From positions 954,593,705 to 954,657,704 of the forward strand of contig CM062817.1 in NCBI GenBank assembly GCA_031772625.1: a stretch of 64,000 nucleotides of DNA. Reading direction: 5' to 3'. The notes under the pieces are model-generated. The model worked only from the letters and a program-made list of their open reading frames with translations, had not been told where the DNA came from and did not search any database. Position 1 is the stretch's first letter. Every line of letters starts with the position of its first letter. Shown piece after piece: positions 44,677 through 57,600 of the stretch. Made by a program: the position numbers and the translations under genes. This stretch comes from Pinus tabuliformis (Eukaryota > Streptophyta > Pinopsida > Pinales > Pinaceae).

Positions 44677-46780
44677 TAAAATAAAAAATAAATAAAAAAA
44701 TGACCCTTTCAACATTCTAAGGGAGACCACCCAGTCAAGAACTTAAAGCAATTCATTTTTTGTTGAAATGGTGGTTTCGACTGGTTAGACTAGGTCCAAT
44801 TACCTTTTATCTTTCTCTATTGGCTTAAGGTATGTATTTTAAATACCAACAGATAAGAAACATCAGATCAATTCTCCTTGCTGATCAAGTAAGATAATGA
44901 CCCTTAAGCTAACTTTGTGGCTCAACCAGACCACTTTAAACTTTTCCTTTTTAGGAAGAGGACTTCTAAGATGTGGAAACAAGAATTAAAATGAAAAATT
45001 TACCTAAGATGCACTTATCCTAGACCTGTCTTGATTAAAAAAAAGAGTAGTCTTTCTCTCAATCAGGAGAAAGCTAAAAGGATGGGAAAAGAAGCATGTT
45101 GGAATTGAAATGAGATAAAGGAAACAGACCATGGAAATAGTTCAGAAGATCTAATCCTTGTTAAAGTAGATATAAACAACTAAATGCGTAATAAATAGTT
45201 CCCAAACACTTAATTGTAAATAACTCCAACTCCTAATAAACATATGCATAAGAAACAAAAGATCCATGGCATAACACTGAAATAGTTCTAATAAAATGAC
45301 ATGTAGAAACACAGGACATCTATAACTTTAAACTATTAGATAGCTAGCCAGCCTAAAGAAATAAAAGTCTATTCCTATACAATTTCCACTTTTCAAGACA
45401 CATTTCTGATTAATTCTGCAAGGTGGCTTGATCAGAATTTAAATGGGCTAATAATTAACATTTAACGATAGTGCTAAAGCCAAGATAACTCATACACCAT
45501 AAATGTAATTGAAAACTAAAAAAAAAAAATTCAATAATCGATGCAAACAATAGTGCCATACAACAATTACATTAACAAACTTTATTATGAATATGAATCA
45601 AGTTACAAAATCTCAAAAGATTACAGTAGTGCAAATCCCTTGCTTCTAACAACTCAATCTCTATGTGCAAAGAAGACTTCAATCCCACTACAATAGTGCA
45701 AATGAGCATTGAAACTCCTCTACAAACAAACTAAAAGCTCCTAAACTATTCTGCCTCTTCTCCTGTATTCGAATTCCCAGTATAAGTCAACCCAAAGATT
45801 AGTATTTATACAGAGTTTACAATATTAACAGTTCCCCTCTATTACTCGACAATTAGAGCAATAAAAGTAAAATGAATCAGGTGGTTTTGCTTATTCCCAT
45901 TAACTCATAATAGTTAACTTTGATTTTTAACTTAATTACCTTTATCTATTAATAAAAATTAAATAAGATTATTACTATTTTTATATTAATATAATTTAAA
46001 TAAAATTATCATTTCTATATTCATTCTAATCTTGTTATAATTTTTAACTATTTTCCAACTAACTTTGCTTTATTTTATTAAATCCTTTTTTTACCATTTT
46101 ATTATTATTAGTTAGCTTCTATATTCTTTGGCCCTTTATTTAACTTTAATTCCTTTTAAATTATATTTTTGATAATATTTTTTGAACTTAATACCCCTTA
46201 GAATTATTTGTATGGGATTGGTCCTAAACATTATTATAAACTAATTATTAATTACTTTCTCAACCTATGATTAATTATATATATGGGCATGTATATATAT
46301 ATATATATAATAATTATTAAATAATTTAAATAAGTAAATAAATTATCCTTTTAATTCTAACCATTAACCCTAACTTTCATCTTAATAACCGAATATTTTA
46401 ACTTTAATCATAGAATATATATATTTATATATTTAACCTTAAAATTATTTTAACTAACTTCCATAAAAATAAACTAACCATTAAATTATTATTGAATAAA
46501 AAACTAGTCATCTTATTATTTTAATCATAATATATATATGTAGAATACCAATAATAATTATTTTATAAATTGAATAAAATAAATAAATAAATATACTATC
46601 AAACCAACCATTTAATCCTACCTTTTATATATATATATATATATATATATTTAAATAAATAAACAGATTCCCTTTTTATAACCATCCTTTTTACCGATTT
46701 CAACTGATTTCCTTAAAAATAGTAAATAAGAATTTGACCTGGTCCTAAGGTCAAAATCAGCCGTTAATTTAGCCGTTGGA
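44625..46780 (-). other. LTR-proximal and AT-rich spacer, right of the minus-strand element
   Basis: Starts with tgttgatcg (LTR terminus on -) and an (AAT)n run at about 44643-44675. The block gggagaccacccagtcaa near 44720-44740 is the reverse complement of sequence at about 22080-22100. The far LTR boundary was not found. From about 45900 on the sequence is very AT-rich, with (TA)n near 46287-46309 and 46627-46650. No gene. Confidence 0.4.
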
Positions 46781-46829
46781 GTCTCTGCTCAAACTATTTA
46801 TCATGCTAAGCTGGATCTGTTGCTTCAAC

Positions 46830-46876
46830 TTGTCCTGACGATGAACCACACTAGTTGGTTCGAAACGCGTCGACAA
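46830..46876 (+). ncRNA. Minimal hammerhead ribozyme, Penelope-element type
   Basis: All core elements are in order. Helix I strand TTGTC (46830-46834), core CTGACGA (46835-46841), one extra T (46842), helix II GAACCA/TGGTTC (46843-46848 and 46856-46861), core GAAA (46862-46865), palindrome ACGCGT (46865-46870), cleavage triplet GTC ending at 46871, and helix I partner GACAA (46872-46876). Helix III is the self-complementary ACGCGT, which cannot close within one molecule but pairs perfectly between two, so activity would be as a dimer. Minimal dimer-type hammerheads with this design are known from the flanking repeats of Penelope-like retroelements. No Penelope RT or GIY-YIG coding was found nearby, so this may be a fragment of such an element. 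Confidence 0.8.
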
Positions 46877-49800
46877 ATGATATTCCATGTGATTTTCGCC
46901 GAAGAATCTTTCTTAACTTGGTTTTGCTTATGTTAGATTGCATACCAAATACATATTGTATCAGTTGAGAAAAATTGCCTTGTTTGGTACACACTGATGA
47001 GTTTGGTTTTCTTATGTCAGAATAGAATTTGCACTGTTCATGGTGAGAGACATATTTAACCATTTGTTTCAACAATTTTTTGTCCATTAAACAGTCTTTC
47101 GCCACCTGGAGAAATTTCTTCGAGAATGTTGACTGGATGAGTTAATTCTCATCATCCCTATGCGCCTTATGTCATAACAAAAAACAAAGTTAATATATTA
47201 TAGTGAGCTTTTATTAAAATGGTAGAAATATAGATTAAACTATAAAATGTGTTAAAACTATACTTATACCCAAGACTTTATAACTAAATGGATTTTTTAA
47301 ATTCAGTGGCTATAACAGTGGCCGAAGGATGATACATGTGGCAAGAGTTGAGTGGTATGAGAGGTAATCCCATCAAATTTTTTATAATGCACACAAACAA
47401 AAAACGTCGATACGTCGATATTGGGAGGCTCCGATATGGAGTGGACGCAATTTCACAATTAAACCAAATATTAAATCATATTGGGTCCAACATTTCAGAG
47501 GTCAATAAATATTGGAGATGAGCAGATGAGTTATCGGTGATATTAGAGAGGAATGGACCATCGGAATATCAAATCGAATAATATATCGGAGGTCAGAAGG
47601 ATTGTTTATCGGGATATCGGAAGAGTGATATATTGAAGGTTTTAAAATGTGTTCCGAAACAAAACTCCAATATGGGTATCCCCGATAAATGAGAGTGGAA
47701 GCGGTCATGTGTAAAATAAAGGGAGGCGGGAATAATATAACGAAAAGTGGGTCCTCCATAATACTTCAACCACTTTATAATATATAAATGAACTACAACC
47801 ACTTGGTATGAGGTTCGAGACTTTTGGATATCGAGGATTTCAAATGAATTCCTCCGATACCAAAGCTCTGATATATTAATATGTGCACCACTTGTTTTTT
47901 AATTAAGGCTTAAAGCCTATGAATGATTCTTGGTCTCAGGGTCTATGTATAAAATAAAAATAAAATATTTACAATTGAAAATTAATTATTTACAAATAAA
48001 TAAATTTATGAAACAAAATTAATGTACAATTTATACAGTTTAATATGCCAAGGCAGTTTAAATTATCCAATCTTCAATTAAGTGTCATTTACAAACCAAA
48101 CGTCCAAATGAGATAAAAAAAATTATGGTAGGAAGATAGGAACAGATTGAACTCATTGAAGCAATCCAAATTCTCAAAATCATATAGTAATATGACTAAC
48201 CATTTAATCAAAGGGTCCCCATAATGAGAATTAAGTGAATAATGGGGGGGTTGTGTTTTTACCACAACACTAACATATGTGAATTAATTTACTATAAATG
48301 AAATTGATTTACCATATACAGATGTCCATATATTAGACAATAATATATAACATTTGGCACATGAAAACACACACACACACACACACAACATAATGCATAT
48401 TTGATGAAAATCCATGAGGAACTTCTCCTCGTTCCAAGGATGGTACGAAGGATAAACTAGATTTTGTTGAAGCTCAAAGTTTTGTCAGTAAATTATCAGA
48501 ATAATACCTATGTGGGGAGTATACATTCAATAATACAACTATTTGGGATAGACCCAATTGTGAATTTTTCAATTTTACTTATCTTCAAGTCCTTCCAATT
48601 TTTACATGGACAATAAAATTTATTTTCATGAGTAGTTGGTGGGCTAATTTGAGGAGTACGGTGTTGATGCACAATATTGAAGTCAAACCCAATACTAAAT
48701 GCCTTACGTATTTTGATTCCTCAAGGTTATTGTTTAATGCATTGTTATTGCAACTATTGACAATGTTTTATGTTAACAAATGCAACCCATAAATTAACAG
48801 AAGAACATGAAAGATGTTTACCTTAAATGTAGAAATTTTGCATAAGAGTAGAATCTTACATGATTTTGGTTTATGATGGAAATATCAGTTCATTGGTAAC
48901 AAGTAGTTATGCCCTCATATGGTTTACCTTTGTATTACATCCATATGCAAAAACAACTCTGTAGAAAGAAGGAAATTTGACAACAATAATGTGATAACAT
49001 TGACATTATAAGTGTTGCTCTGTATTTGTAGATCAACATTAGAAAGGGTGAACAAACGTTGTTACAAATGTTGTTTAATATTAAACTAAAAAAATGTTAT
49101 TTGAAAATGAAAACTTGGATCTTGCTCGAGGTTTCTATGTTTAATTATCATCACCAATTTTTGGGAATTTAAATCAATGTCTATTTGGGTTTATTTAAAT
49201 AAAGGAATTTTAGTGCTCCTTTCATCATAAGTCTAAATGTTGATATAAAGGTTGAAAACACTGAAATTTGACCCTAAATGTAGTAATGACTTGATAGAGT
49301 TTTCAATTTTTTTGTTCAACAACGACTTCAAAACCATTGATTATAAGAGACCTTTGTTAGTTTTTAGTCAAAGTGTGAATGTGGTTAATACATCACTAAA
49401 GATGGTAGCTTCAAGCTCATTTTTTCTTTATCTAAGTGTCAACTCACTAAGTTGACTTCCTCTACAACTCCTCCTAGGGTGGAGGTTAGTTGCTAGACAA
49501 GGATAGGACACAAATGGTTGCTAAAAAATTGCGTGATACTCATCACCATGCTCTATACACTCTAAAATGAAAGTTTTATAGACTTGCATGATTTCCAAAA
49601 GAAAGAAGAGGTATATTGACCTAAAATGATATGTGATGTAGTGTAACTAATACAATGGTATACCCTTTCATCAATCATTTCATAATTTTGAAATGTGACA
49701 TAGAGGTCATTGTGACATAACACTACACATATATAAATGAATTATATTTCTCTTATGTGAAATGGCTGGTTTGAATTGGTTAAAAACATAACATTAAAAA

Positions 49801-50045
49801 TAATAAATAATACAATATCAAAACTAACATAATATGTGATTACAATTATCCTTCGTGACAATCTAGAATCTAGATAATTTATCGTTTAACTGCTACACAT
49901 ACGTCAATCACTTAAGCGACACATCTCAAGCAAATTCTGTAAATAACAAAGTTGTCACTTGAATTACAAAACCCTTTATATATTCTGCAACCATCAATAA
50001 TGATTTCAACAACCATGAAGTATTTAAATGGTAGAGTTCTCATAC
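46877..50045. other. AT-rich spacer, no gene supported
   Basis: Contains a (CA)n run at about 48368-48388 and a TATA-like stretch near 47776. Short frames (for example 46851-47105 on -) have no recognisable content. Sequence just right of the ribozyme could belong to a Penelope-type repeat, but its limits are unknown. Confidence 0.4.
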
Positions 50046-50061
50046 TAAACCCTCCATGTTT
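50046..50061. repeat. Target-site duplication, left copy
   Basis: TAAACCCTCCATGTTT, exactly repeated at 50245-50260. Confidence 0.88.
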
Positions 50062-50244
50062 CTAAAAGGGGGGGCTAGTCCCCTGAAGAAGCTTTTATAT
50101 TAGGCCCAATTGTACAATATTTACATATATACAAACGTCATCAGTCACATCAATCACATTACTCCAATATGTAACTGCGCAGCGCCACAATGAAGAAAAT
50201 CGATCACGGACGGGGTGCGAAAAAACCGACAACCCCCACCGCGT
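50062..50244. mobile_element. 183-bp insertion with perfect 16-bp target repeats, family unknown
   Basis: The insert starts ctaaaaggggggg and ends acccccaccgcg. It contains an internal palindrome (ggggctagtcccc), caattgtacaatatt, and a GC-richer end (gcgcagcgcc, cacggacggggtgcg). Sixteen-base direct repeats point to LINE-type retrotransposition, i.e. a SINE or a 5'-truncated LINE, probably read on -. I could not find convincing pol III boxes or an A tail, so the class is open. Confidence 0.7.
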
Positions 50245-50260
50245 AAACCCTCCATGTTTA
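50245..50260. repeat. Target-site duplication, right copy
   Basis: Exact second copy of TAAACCCTCCATGTTT. Confidence 0.88.
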
Positions 50261-50992
50261 TTACATGTAATGACTCAAATGTATCTAAATGCAACTTGAC
50301 ATCTAAAATCATGTTAGTGAATAATTAAACACAATAATTTATTTATCATTAAGTGATTGGTGCTATCAAACCCATGAATTTTTAATCCTAGCTTCCTTTC
50401 CGCTGGTGACAATAAAATCAAATTTACAATGCGTCAAAATTGTTTGAGTCCAATATCACAAAAAAAAACCAATAATAAAATCTTCATTGAATCAAATTTA
50501 CACCTCGTAAAAATTGTTGGAATAAAATAAAATCATCCCTCACTCAATAAAAAGTTCCCACCTCAATCAACTCCCTTACCTTATCCTACATGTCCATCCC
50601 CTAATAATTTTTTTATTATACATATTCATTCCTTAATTCACTTTAACAATTCCAATCCCGATAATACCTTATTCTTTTTGCCCATTCCCTTCAACGAACC
50701 TTATTTCCATTTCAAAAACATTAATATTTCATCGTAAGCTTTTCCAAACATATTTTTACTAATCTTGATATAGTACAAAAATACCATGCAACTTTGATTG
50801 ATTATATTTATTCAAAATGATAAGTTGAAGTTAAAAAAATATCAACCCACCATTTTGACATTATATAATGTTGGTCCAGATAATGATGATGTAGCACTAA
50901 ATAATATAAAAAGTATCAAAAGTTAAGGTTTATTCATTTAATATCTCTTGCCCAATCCGCTGCTGATTTCATTCCATGAATGAATAAACAAA
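50261..50992. other. AT-rich spacer, no gene
   Basis: No feature supported. Confidence 0.5.
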
Positions 50993-51077
50993 TCCAAGTC
51001 CAATACGCATGTGGTAACGTAAACAAGTATAATAAACATTCAAGTCCAATACGCATGTGGTAACGTAAACAAGTATA
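50993..51077 (+). repeat. 47-bp tandem duplication
   Basis: Two copies of a unit starting caagtccaatacgcatgtgg, each continuing taacgtaaacaagtata. They begin about 47 bases apart and are nearly identical. Confidence 0.88.
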
Positions 51078-52994
51078 GTTTAGCTATATTATGCTTTCAC
51101 GTTTATTATTATTATTTTTATTAATTAATTTCAAATTGACTTACAATGCAAAGCTTTGACATATAGATATGAAGTTGAACGACAATGAGAGCAATAAAAA
51201 ATTAAAATATATTAAAGGTTATTTAAAATATATAATTATATTATTATAATTTTAATAATAAAGTATGAACTTTTTATAAATGTTATTTATATATAATAAT
51301 ATTATTATTTTTAATTTTAAAATATATATTTTAATTAATTAAAAATTATTTCTTAAAATGTTAAAGATTCTTAAACACATAAATATTTCGTAAACATAAA
51401 ATATCCAGTCCTTTAGTTATTATATATTTTTTAATTTAGTTTATATAAAATAATATTATAAAATAGAAACTTAAACTTAAATTAAATTAATAGAAAAGAT
51501 TTGTAATATTTGTAAATATTTAAATATTTAGTAAACATAAAAATTTAATCATTTAATTATTATAAATTTTTAAATTTAATTTATATATAATAAAATAGAA
51601 ATTTAAACTTATATTAATACAATCAAATTAATATGTTGAGTATTATTTTATTTTGGAAAAGTATATTATATATAATATTTGATTGATCCAGATTAAGGTC
51701 TAAATTAGTTTATTGAAGTTGAAAAAATAAAAAGTTATTTGATTTTATTTAAAATTGCATTTCTATATTAAAAAATATTGAGAAAAACTTTATTGTAAGA
51801 TCATCATAAAGTTAATAACTTAAAAAAATTAAGAAAGTAAATTAAGATTTAATTTGAGTATATTAAAATTATTTCCAAAGATGGTTTTTTTTTTTTATTA
51901 TTTCGTAACTAGTTAGAGAGAGAATATATATATATATATATAAATTTTTTTATTGTAATGTAGATTTTTTAATTTAAGTATAATAATAAAATTTTGTAAC
52001 AAATTTATAATTAAATAATTTTTTGTTTTCATGATAAGGCATGTTTTATTTTCAATTTAGTTTTATTATTTTCCAATTTATAAGTGTTTATTCTTATTCT
52101 GGTCATCTTAATTTCTCTTTTTTTTCCAAAGAAAGAAATAGGTTTCCCTATCCATCCGAGGGGTTTTATAATAATTTTATTATTATACAACTAATGAGAG
52201 TTTATTCTTATTTTGGCTATCTTAATTTCTTTCTATAAATTTTTAATTTGGAAAAAAGTCGTAATTTGATTGCGTGGAGAGCAAAATTACATTTCAGATG
52301 CTCAAAGCCTTCTAGAAGAGCAAGGCCATAATCTTTGTTAGAGGCCAAAGTTTTTGCATTTTTGTGGTAATGCAAGAAATTGCACCTAGAGGAGAATAGC
52401 GCGGAAGGAGGGAACCCAACGCACAAAGAGAGGCTGGCACGAGACAGGAAGATGCAACGCAAGAAGGCACTATGCACAAATTGTCACAACGCCAAGTAGG
52501 CAAGAATTCATGCGAGACAGATCTAGTGGTTAGGATTTGAAGGCATCTAGAAAAGATGAGGGAGATCACCATGATGAAGTACTTAGGAGATATTTGTAGG
52601 AAGCGATAAGTTGGTGGAGTGGAGGAAATACTACTAGAAAGTATTTTGAGCCAGGACTTGATGTCGGTTGGAAACCATGGAACAAGTGGAAAGGGTTGTC
52701 AGAGCATGTCAGGGTCATTAGCCGACGTGGAGATAGGTTGGACTGGGTGAAGATTGAATACAATGATGGCATAGGAACCACCGAGGGATGATAAGAAGGT
52801 CTGACCTCTCTAGATGGGGGTTGGTTTGTTGATTGGTGGATCAACTAGTCAAAGAAATCCTTAATGTGTGTTTTGAAAATGTCTTTGTTGTTTAGTCGAT
52901 TTCTTAGTGTTATGTTAGTAGTTTTGTATGTCATTGGTTATGTATCTAGTCATCCATCAATGGAGTCTGTTTATTGGGTTTGGTCTTAAAGGGT
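51078..52994. other. Very AT-rich spacer then a higher-GC stretch, no gene supported
   Basis: 51080-52250 is extremely AT-rich with (TA)n at about 51925-51942. From about 52260 to 52860 the composition rises, with mutually overlapping frames on -, but no family was recognised. Confidence 0.45.
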
Positions 52995-53011
52995 AGTATA
53001 TGCAAAGTTGT
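52995..53011 (+). repeat. Target-site duplication, left copy (LINE at 53.0-59.7 kb)
   Basis: AGTATATGCAAAGTTGT; the right copy at 59744-59760 differs at one base. Confidence 0.88.
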
Positions 53012-53153
53012 GAACATTATTTTTCTTCATTTTTGGACAAAAAATGTTGATTCCTTACTATTGAAATTGTATTTTGGCAGCTACTAGGTTCAGGAGGTTG
53101 GGAGCAGAGCAGAGGCGACCAGGGTTTACGTCTGCGGCTGCAGGTTTCTCTCC

Positions 53154-54685
53154 ATGGATCGGCGCAGAGGAGGGAGCTCCACTCCCTCCTATAAGGAAGC
53201 AGTGGCCAGCAAGAGTAAGAGCCCCCCAAAGAAGGGAAAAGGTGAGGCGGAGGTAGGCAGAAATAACAAGGAGAAGGTATCAGAAAGCATCAACGCGTAG
53301 GAGCAGGATGGTACAAAAGACAAGGAAGAAAATGACAAATTACAGGGAACAAAAGACAAAAATCAGAAGAGTCAGTGCAAACCCAGAGCTGAAATTACTC
53401 CTAGAGTAGTCTTAAATAATCCAACGCTGCAGGAGCACAGAGAGCACATGCAGACTTACGCAATCATATGCAAATTCATGGGGCTATGGCCCACTGAAAA
53501 AGCCTTACAAACTTGGATAAGATACCACTGGAAGCCCAAAGGTAGCATTGATCTACATCTGGGGTCCAAAGTTTTTTTTACAGTGGTGTTCACTAACATT
53601 GAGGATAAGGACAGTGTGTTTGAAGGTGGGCCCTACTTCTTTGCAGCAGCAGGGCTCTATATGAGACCATGGACATTGAACTTCATTCCAGAGCGGGAAA
53701 CTTTTACTTCGGTTCCTGTGTGGGTAAGACTATATTCTCTACCTCTTGACTATTGGCAATTTGAATCCCTTGCAGCCATAGGCAATAAATTAGGACAATT
53801 TATCAAAGCCTCTGAAGCCACAAGGAGGGGAAAATACACTTCCTTTGCTAGGATCTGTGTGGAAATGGACCTATCTGGAGCTCTCCCGGATGAAGTCATC
53901 TTGGAGGTTTTTGATGAGGAATGGGTGCAAACAGTCGACTATGAACATATTCCATTTAGATGTCGTAGATGCCATGAACATGGGCACCTTCTAAGAGAAT
54001 GCCCCCTCAGTCAAGCAGAGAACAAAAGCAAAATGAACGCAATGAAAGACTCAGAAAGCTTTCACAAAGTTGTTCATAAAGGGAAAAGTGGAAAAAAGGG
54101 GCAAAGCAATATCAAGCTGAAGGAAAAAACGATAGCCAGAATCAGTTCCAAGTTCTTGAAGAGGAGGAAGAAATAACAGCAGAAGATCAAGCAATGCATG
54201 AAGATAATGAGAAGAAGGAGAAGGAAAAGGAAAGAGATCAGACGCAGGAAAACGAAAAACAGAAGGGGATTAGGTTGAGTGAATCAGAGCTGGAAATGGA
54301 TCAGGATATGACCCAGAGTGATATGGATATGGAGGATAATGAGCTTCAGGAAATTCTGGACAGAGAAAACCTGGATCTAGAAGGGTTCTTGGCTCAGGGA
54401 ACAACTGGTGGGGTAGAATCACTACCGCAAGAAGAGTTCAATCGGATTCAGCAGCTATTCTTATGGAAAACCCAGGCAAAGGGTTTAGAGGGTGTAAATA
54501 ACTTTGTAAGACAGAGCAATGACGAGATGAAGGCAGCGAAAATGACTCCGAGGTTAGCACCGAGAAATCCGGGGAAAAAAAGAGGGAGGAAAAAACAAAA
54601 CGAGCTACTAATGGAATGTGGAAAGCTTATGGTGAACTCAGGTAAGATGAAAGACCTAACCAGTTACTCCTTTACAAATCTTTAA
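53154..54685 (+). pseudogene. LINE ORF1, DUF4283 and CCHC zinc knuckle, one stop and one frameshift
   Basis: ATG at 53154 (MDRRRGGSSTPSYKEAV) starts a frame with TAG at 53298-53300 (codon 49) that otherwise continues to 54176. DUF4283 lies at residues ~98-255 (IICKFMGLWP, FTVVFTNIEDKDSVFEGGPY, VPVWVRLYSLPLDYW, IGNKLGQFIKASE). The zinc knuckle CRRCHEHGHLLREC is at residues 270-283. A frameshift near 54140 joins it to the frame ending at 54685, a very acidic/charged coiled-coil-like tail (KKEKEKERDQ) with a final basic GKKRGRKKQ. Known role: RNA binding and packaging of LINE RNA. ORF1 stop TAA at 54683-54685 is followed after two bases by the ORF2 ATG. Confidence 0.9.
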
Positions 54686-54687
54686 TT

Positions 54688-57600
54688 ATGAAGTTCACAA
54701 CTTGGAATATCAGAGGTCTGGGTAGCAAGAGAAAACAGAGAATGATGAATAATAGAATGAAACAGGCAGCTCCAGATATTATGCTCCATTCAGAAAGTAA
54801 GGCAAATCCATAGTAAATGGCTCAGTAGATTTGAGTTTCTAGAAGTTAAAGCAGAAAATACAGCAGGGGGCATCCTCACACTCTGGAATCCCCAAAAAAT
54901 TGGTATAATTGATGCGGAGGCATCTAGGAATTATTTATCAGTAGTTATACAGCCAGTCGGAGACAGAGTCACTTACCTAGTCACGAATGTTTATGGCCCT
55001 CAAAGGTTAGATGACAAAATCAAGTTCATAGACTCCCTGGTGGATCTACGAGTTAGATATGCAGGACTACCTTGGGTCCTAGGAGGAGACTTCAATATGA
55101 TCATATCTCTCTCGGAAAAAAAGGAGGTACAAGAGCTCTTAATAAAGATTCCGTAGCCTTCCAAATCTTTTCAGAAAGCATGAACCTTGTTGATATTGAG
55201 ACACACAATGGCCTCTACACCTGGAACAATAAAAGAGGAGGGGACTCACAGGTAGCCTCCAAGTTAGATAGATTCATGATCTCTGAAGATCTCATGCTCA
55301 TAGATAAGGAAATAATAGCAGGAATTCTTCCATTCGGAGGCTCAGATCACTGGCCGGTTCAAATGGAAATAAAGGGCATAGGCACCCCAAGAAATAGACC
55401 TTTCAGATTTGAAAATATGTGGCTTTCTCACCCAGATTTCATCAGTAACATCGAAGAATGGTGGGCCAAGGATCTGCAAACCCAAGGATCATCAATGTTC
55501 CTGCTTCACAAAAGATTAAAGTACATCAAACTGAAGCTAAAAGCCTGGAATAAGAATGAATTTGGTAATATTTTTGTAGGAAAGAAAGCGGTGGAAAATA
55601 AAATAATGGAGCTTAACCAAGCTTTGATCAAGGAAGGTTATGACAAGGACAAAAATGACCAAGTAGAGAAACATCACCAAGAGTGGGAAAAGTTGTGCTA
55701 TCAAGAGGAATTTTTTTGGAAACAGAAATCAAGAGTTCAATGGCTAAAAGAAGGGGAGAGAAATACAAATTTTTTTCATAAATCTACTATAGCAAACAGG
55801 ACTTACAACAGAATCTCTTCGATCAAGGATGTGGAGGGACAGATACAACAATCTCATGAGAAGATAGAAGTAGTGTTAGTTAAGAACTTCCGAGGTATTG
55901 CTCAGGAAAACATTTTAGACAGGGACCCTTTCATCAAGGACCTCATAAAGTATATCCCCAAGTTGGTTTCCAGAGAGGATAACTGTAATCTTAACAGGAC
56001 GGTTACCAAAAAAGAGGTCAGTGAAGTCCTCAAGGAAATGAAAAATGGTAAGGCTCCAGGTCCGGATGGATTCAATGTAGATTTCTTCAAAGCTTGTTGG
56101 AATATTGTCAAAGAGGATATTATAAGGGTTGTGGAGGACTCCAGGTTGAACAGAACCATCTTGAGAGCTCTCAATACCTCCTTTATCTCCCTTATTCCGA
56201 AGCAGGATAATGCCCAAACTCCAGAGAAGTATAGACCCATAGCTTTATGCAACGTTGTTTATAAGATAATCTCCAAATTTGTGGCCAACAGACTTAAACC
56301 TTTAATGCCTTCACTGGTTTCGGGGGAACAATCAGGTTATGTGGAGGGCAGAAAAATTCTAGACAACATCATACAAGCACACGAGGTGGTACACTTGTTA
56401 ACTAGTGAAAGGAAATCAGGTATGATAATGCAACTGGAAATTGCAAAACCTTAAAGTAAGTTGGACTTATATCAAGAAAGTACTTGTTGCGTTTGGTTTT
56501 GACCATAACTGGATCAGATGGGTCATGACCCTGGTGACCTCCTCCAACTTTTCAATTTTAATTAATGGCTCTCCCTCAAAACTTTTTCTGCCTTCTCGAG
56601 GACTCAGACAGGGAGATCCTCTCTCTCCTTTTCTCTTCATACTCATGATGGAAGGGCTGGGGCGGTCCATCAAACATGCTAGAACTACAGGAAAAATTCA
56701 AGGACTACAACTTTCAGAGAATGGACAAGCGTTGACTCATCAACAGTTTGTAGATGATACCATGTTACAAGGAATTCCCACGGTAAAGGAAGCGCTAGCT
56801 TACAAACAAATTTTGAAAGACTTTGCTTCGGCTTCAGGTATGGAAGTTAATCTCTCCAAATCTAAAATATTTTTCTTTAATACACATATAGCCATCCAGA
56901 GAAATGTCTCTAGAATCCTTGGATTTCAAAGAGACTCTCTCCCATCTAAGTATTTGGGAGTTCCTCTAACGGAAAAACCAATGCTCAAAAGCATTTGGGA
57001 ACCGTTGATCATTAAGATGCATGATAACGTCAGGAAATGGGCAAACAGGGCTCTAAATCTGGCGGGTAGACTGGTTCTCACAAAGGCAGTGCTACAAGCT
57101 ATCCCTGTCTTCATGTTATCAGCTCTCCCAGCTCCCAAAGGAGTCTTACAACAATTTAGAAACATCCAAAGAGATTTTCTTTGGGGCAAAGAGGAAACAA
57201 GGAAAAAATGGGCTTTGGTCTCATGGGATAAGATTTGTAAACCCAAGAACCAAGGCGGCCTTGGGTTGGATGATATAGAGATTCTAAGTAAGGTTCTAGG
57301 GGCCAAACTTTGGTGGAGGTGGGTTAAGGATCCTAAGGCTCAATGGGCAAGCATTTGGAAGGAAAAATATGCCAGTGCCTAGCTTTCTCATGATATCATA
57401 AGAATGTCTGGAAATATAAAGGGCTCTCCCATTTGGAACAAGGCCTGGGAGAACAGAGAGGTTGTCCAAAAAAATTGTTTTTGGGATATCAGAGATGGAG
57501 AGCTGGCATTATTCTGGGAGGACAAATGGCAACAAGAACCAACTCTTTTGACAGAAGAATTTATGGACCTCAAACAGGAGACAGACAACCAAAGATTATG

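Noticed and set aside
22080-44740. The 22.1-kb and 44.7-kb LTR ends as the two LTRs of one element
   Set aside because: They are in opposite orientation, so they cannot be a direct LTR pair without an inversion.
46851-47105. 84-codon frame on - overlapping the ribozyme
   Set aside because: No recognisable family, starts and ends in spacer, and its end is the complement of the ribozyme. Probably chance.
52217-52844. Overlapping minus-strand ORFs of 86-92 codons
   Set aside because: They overlap each other in different frames and show no recognisable motif.
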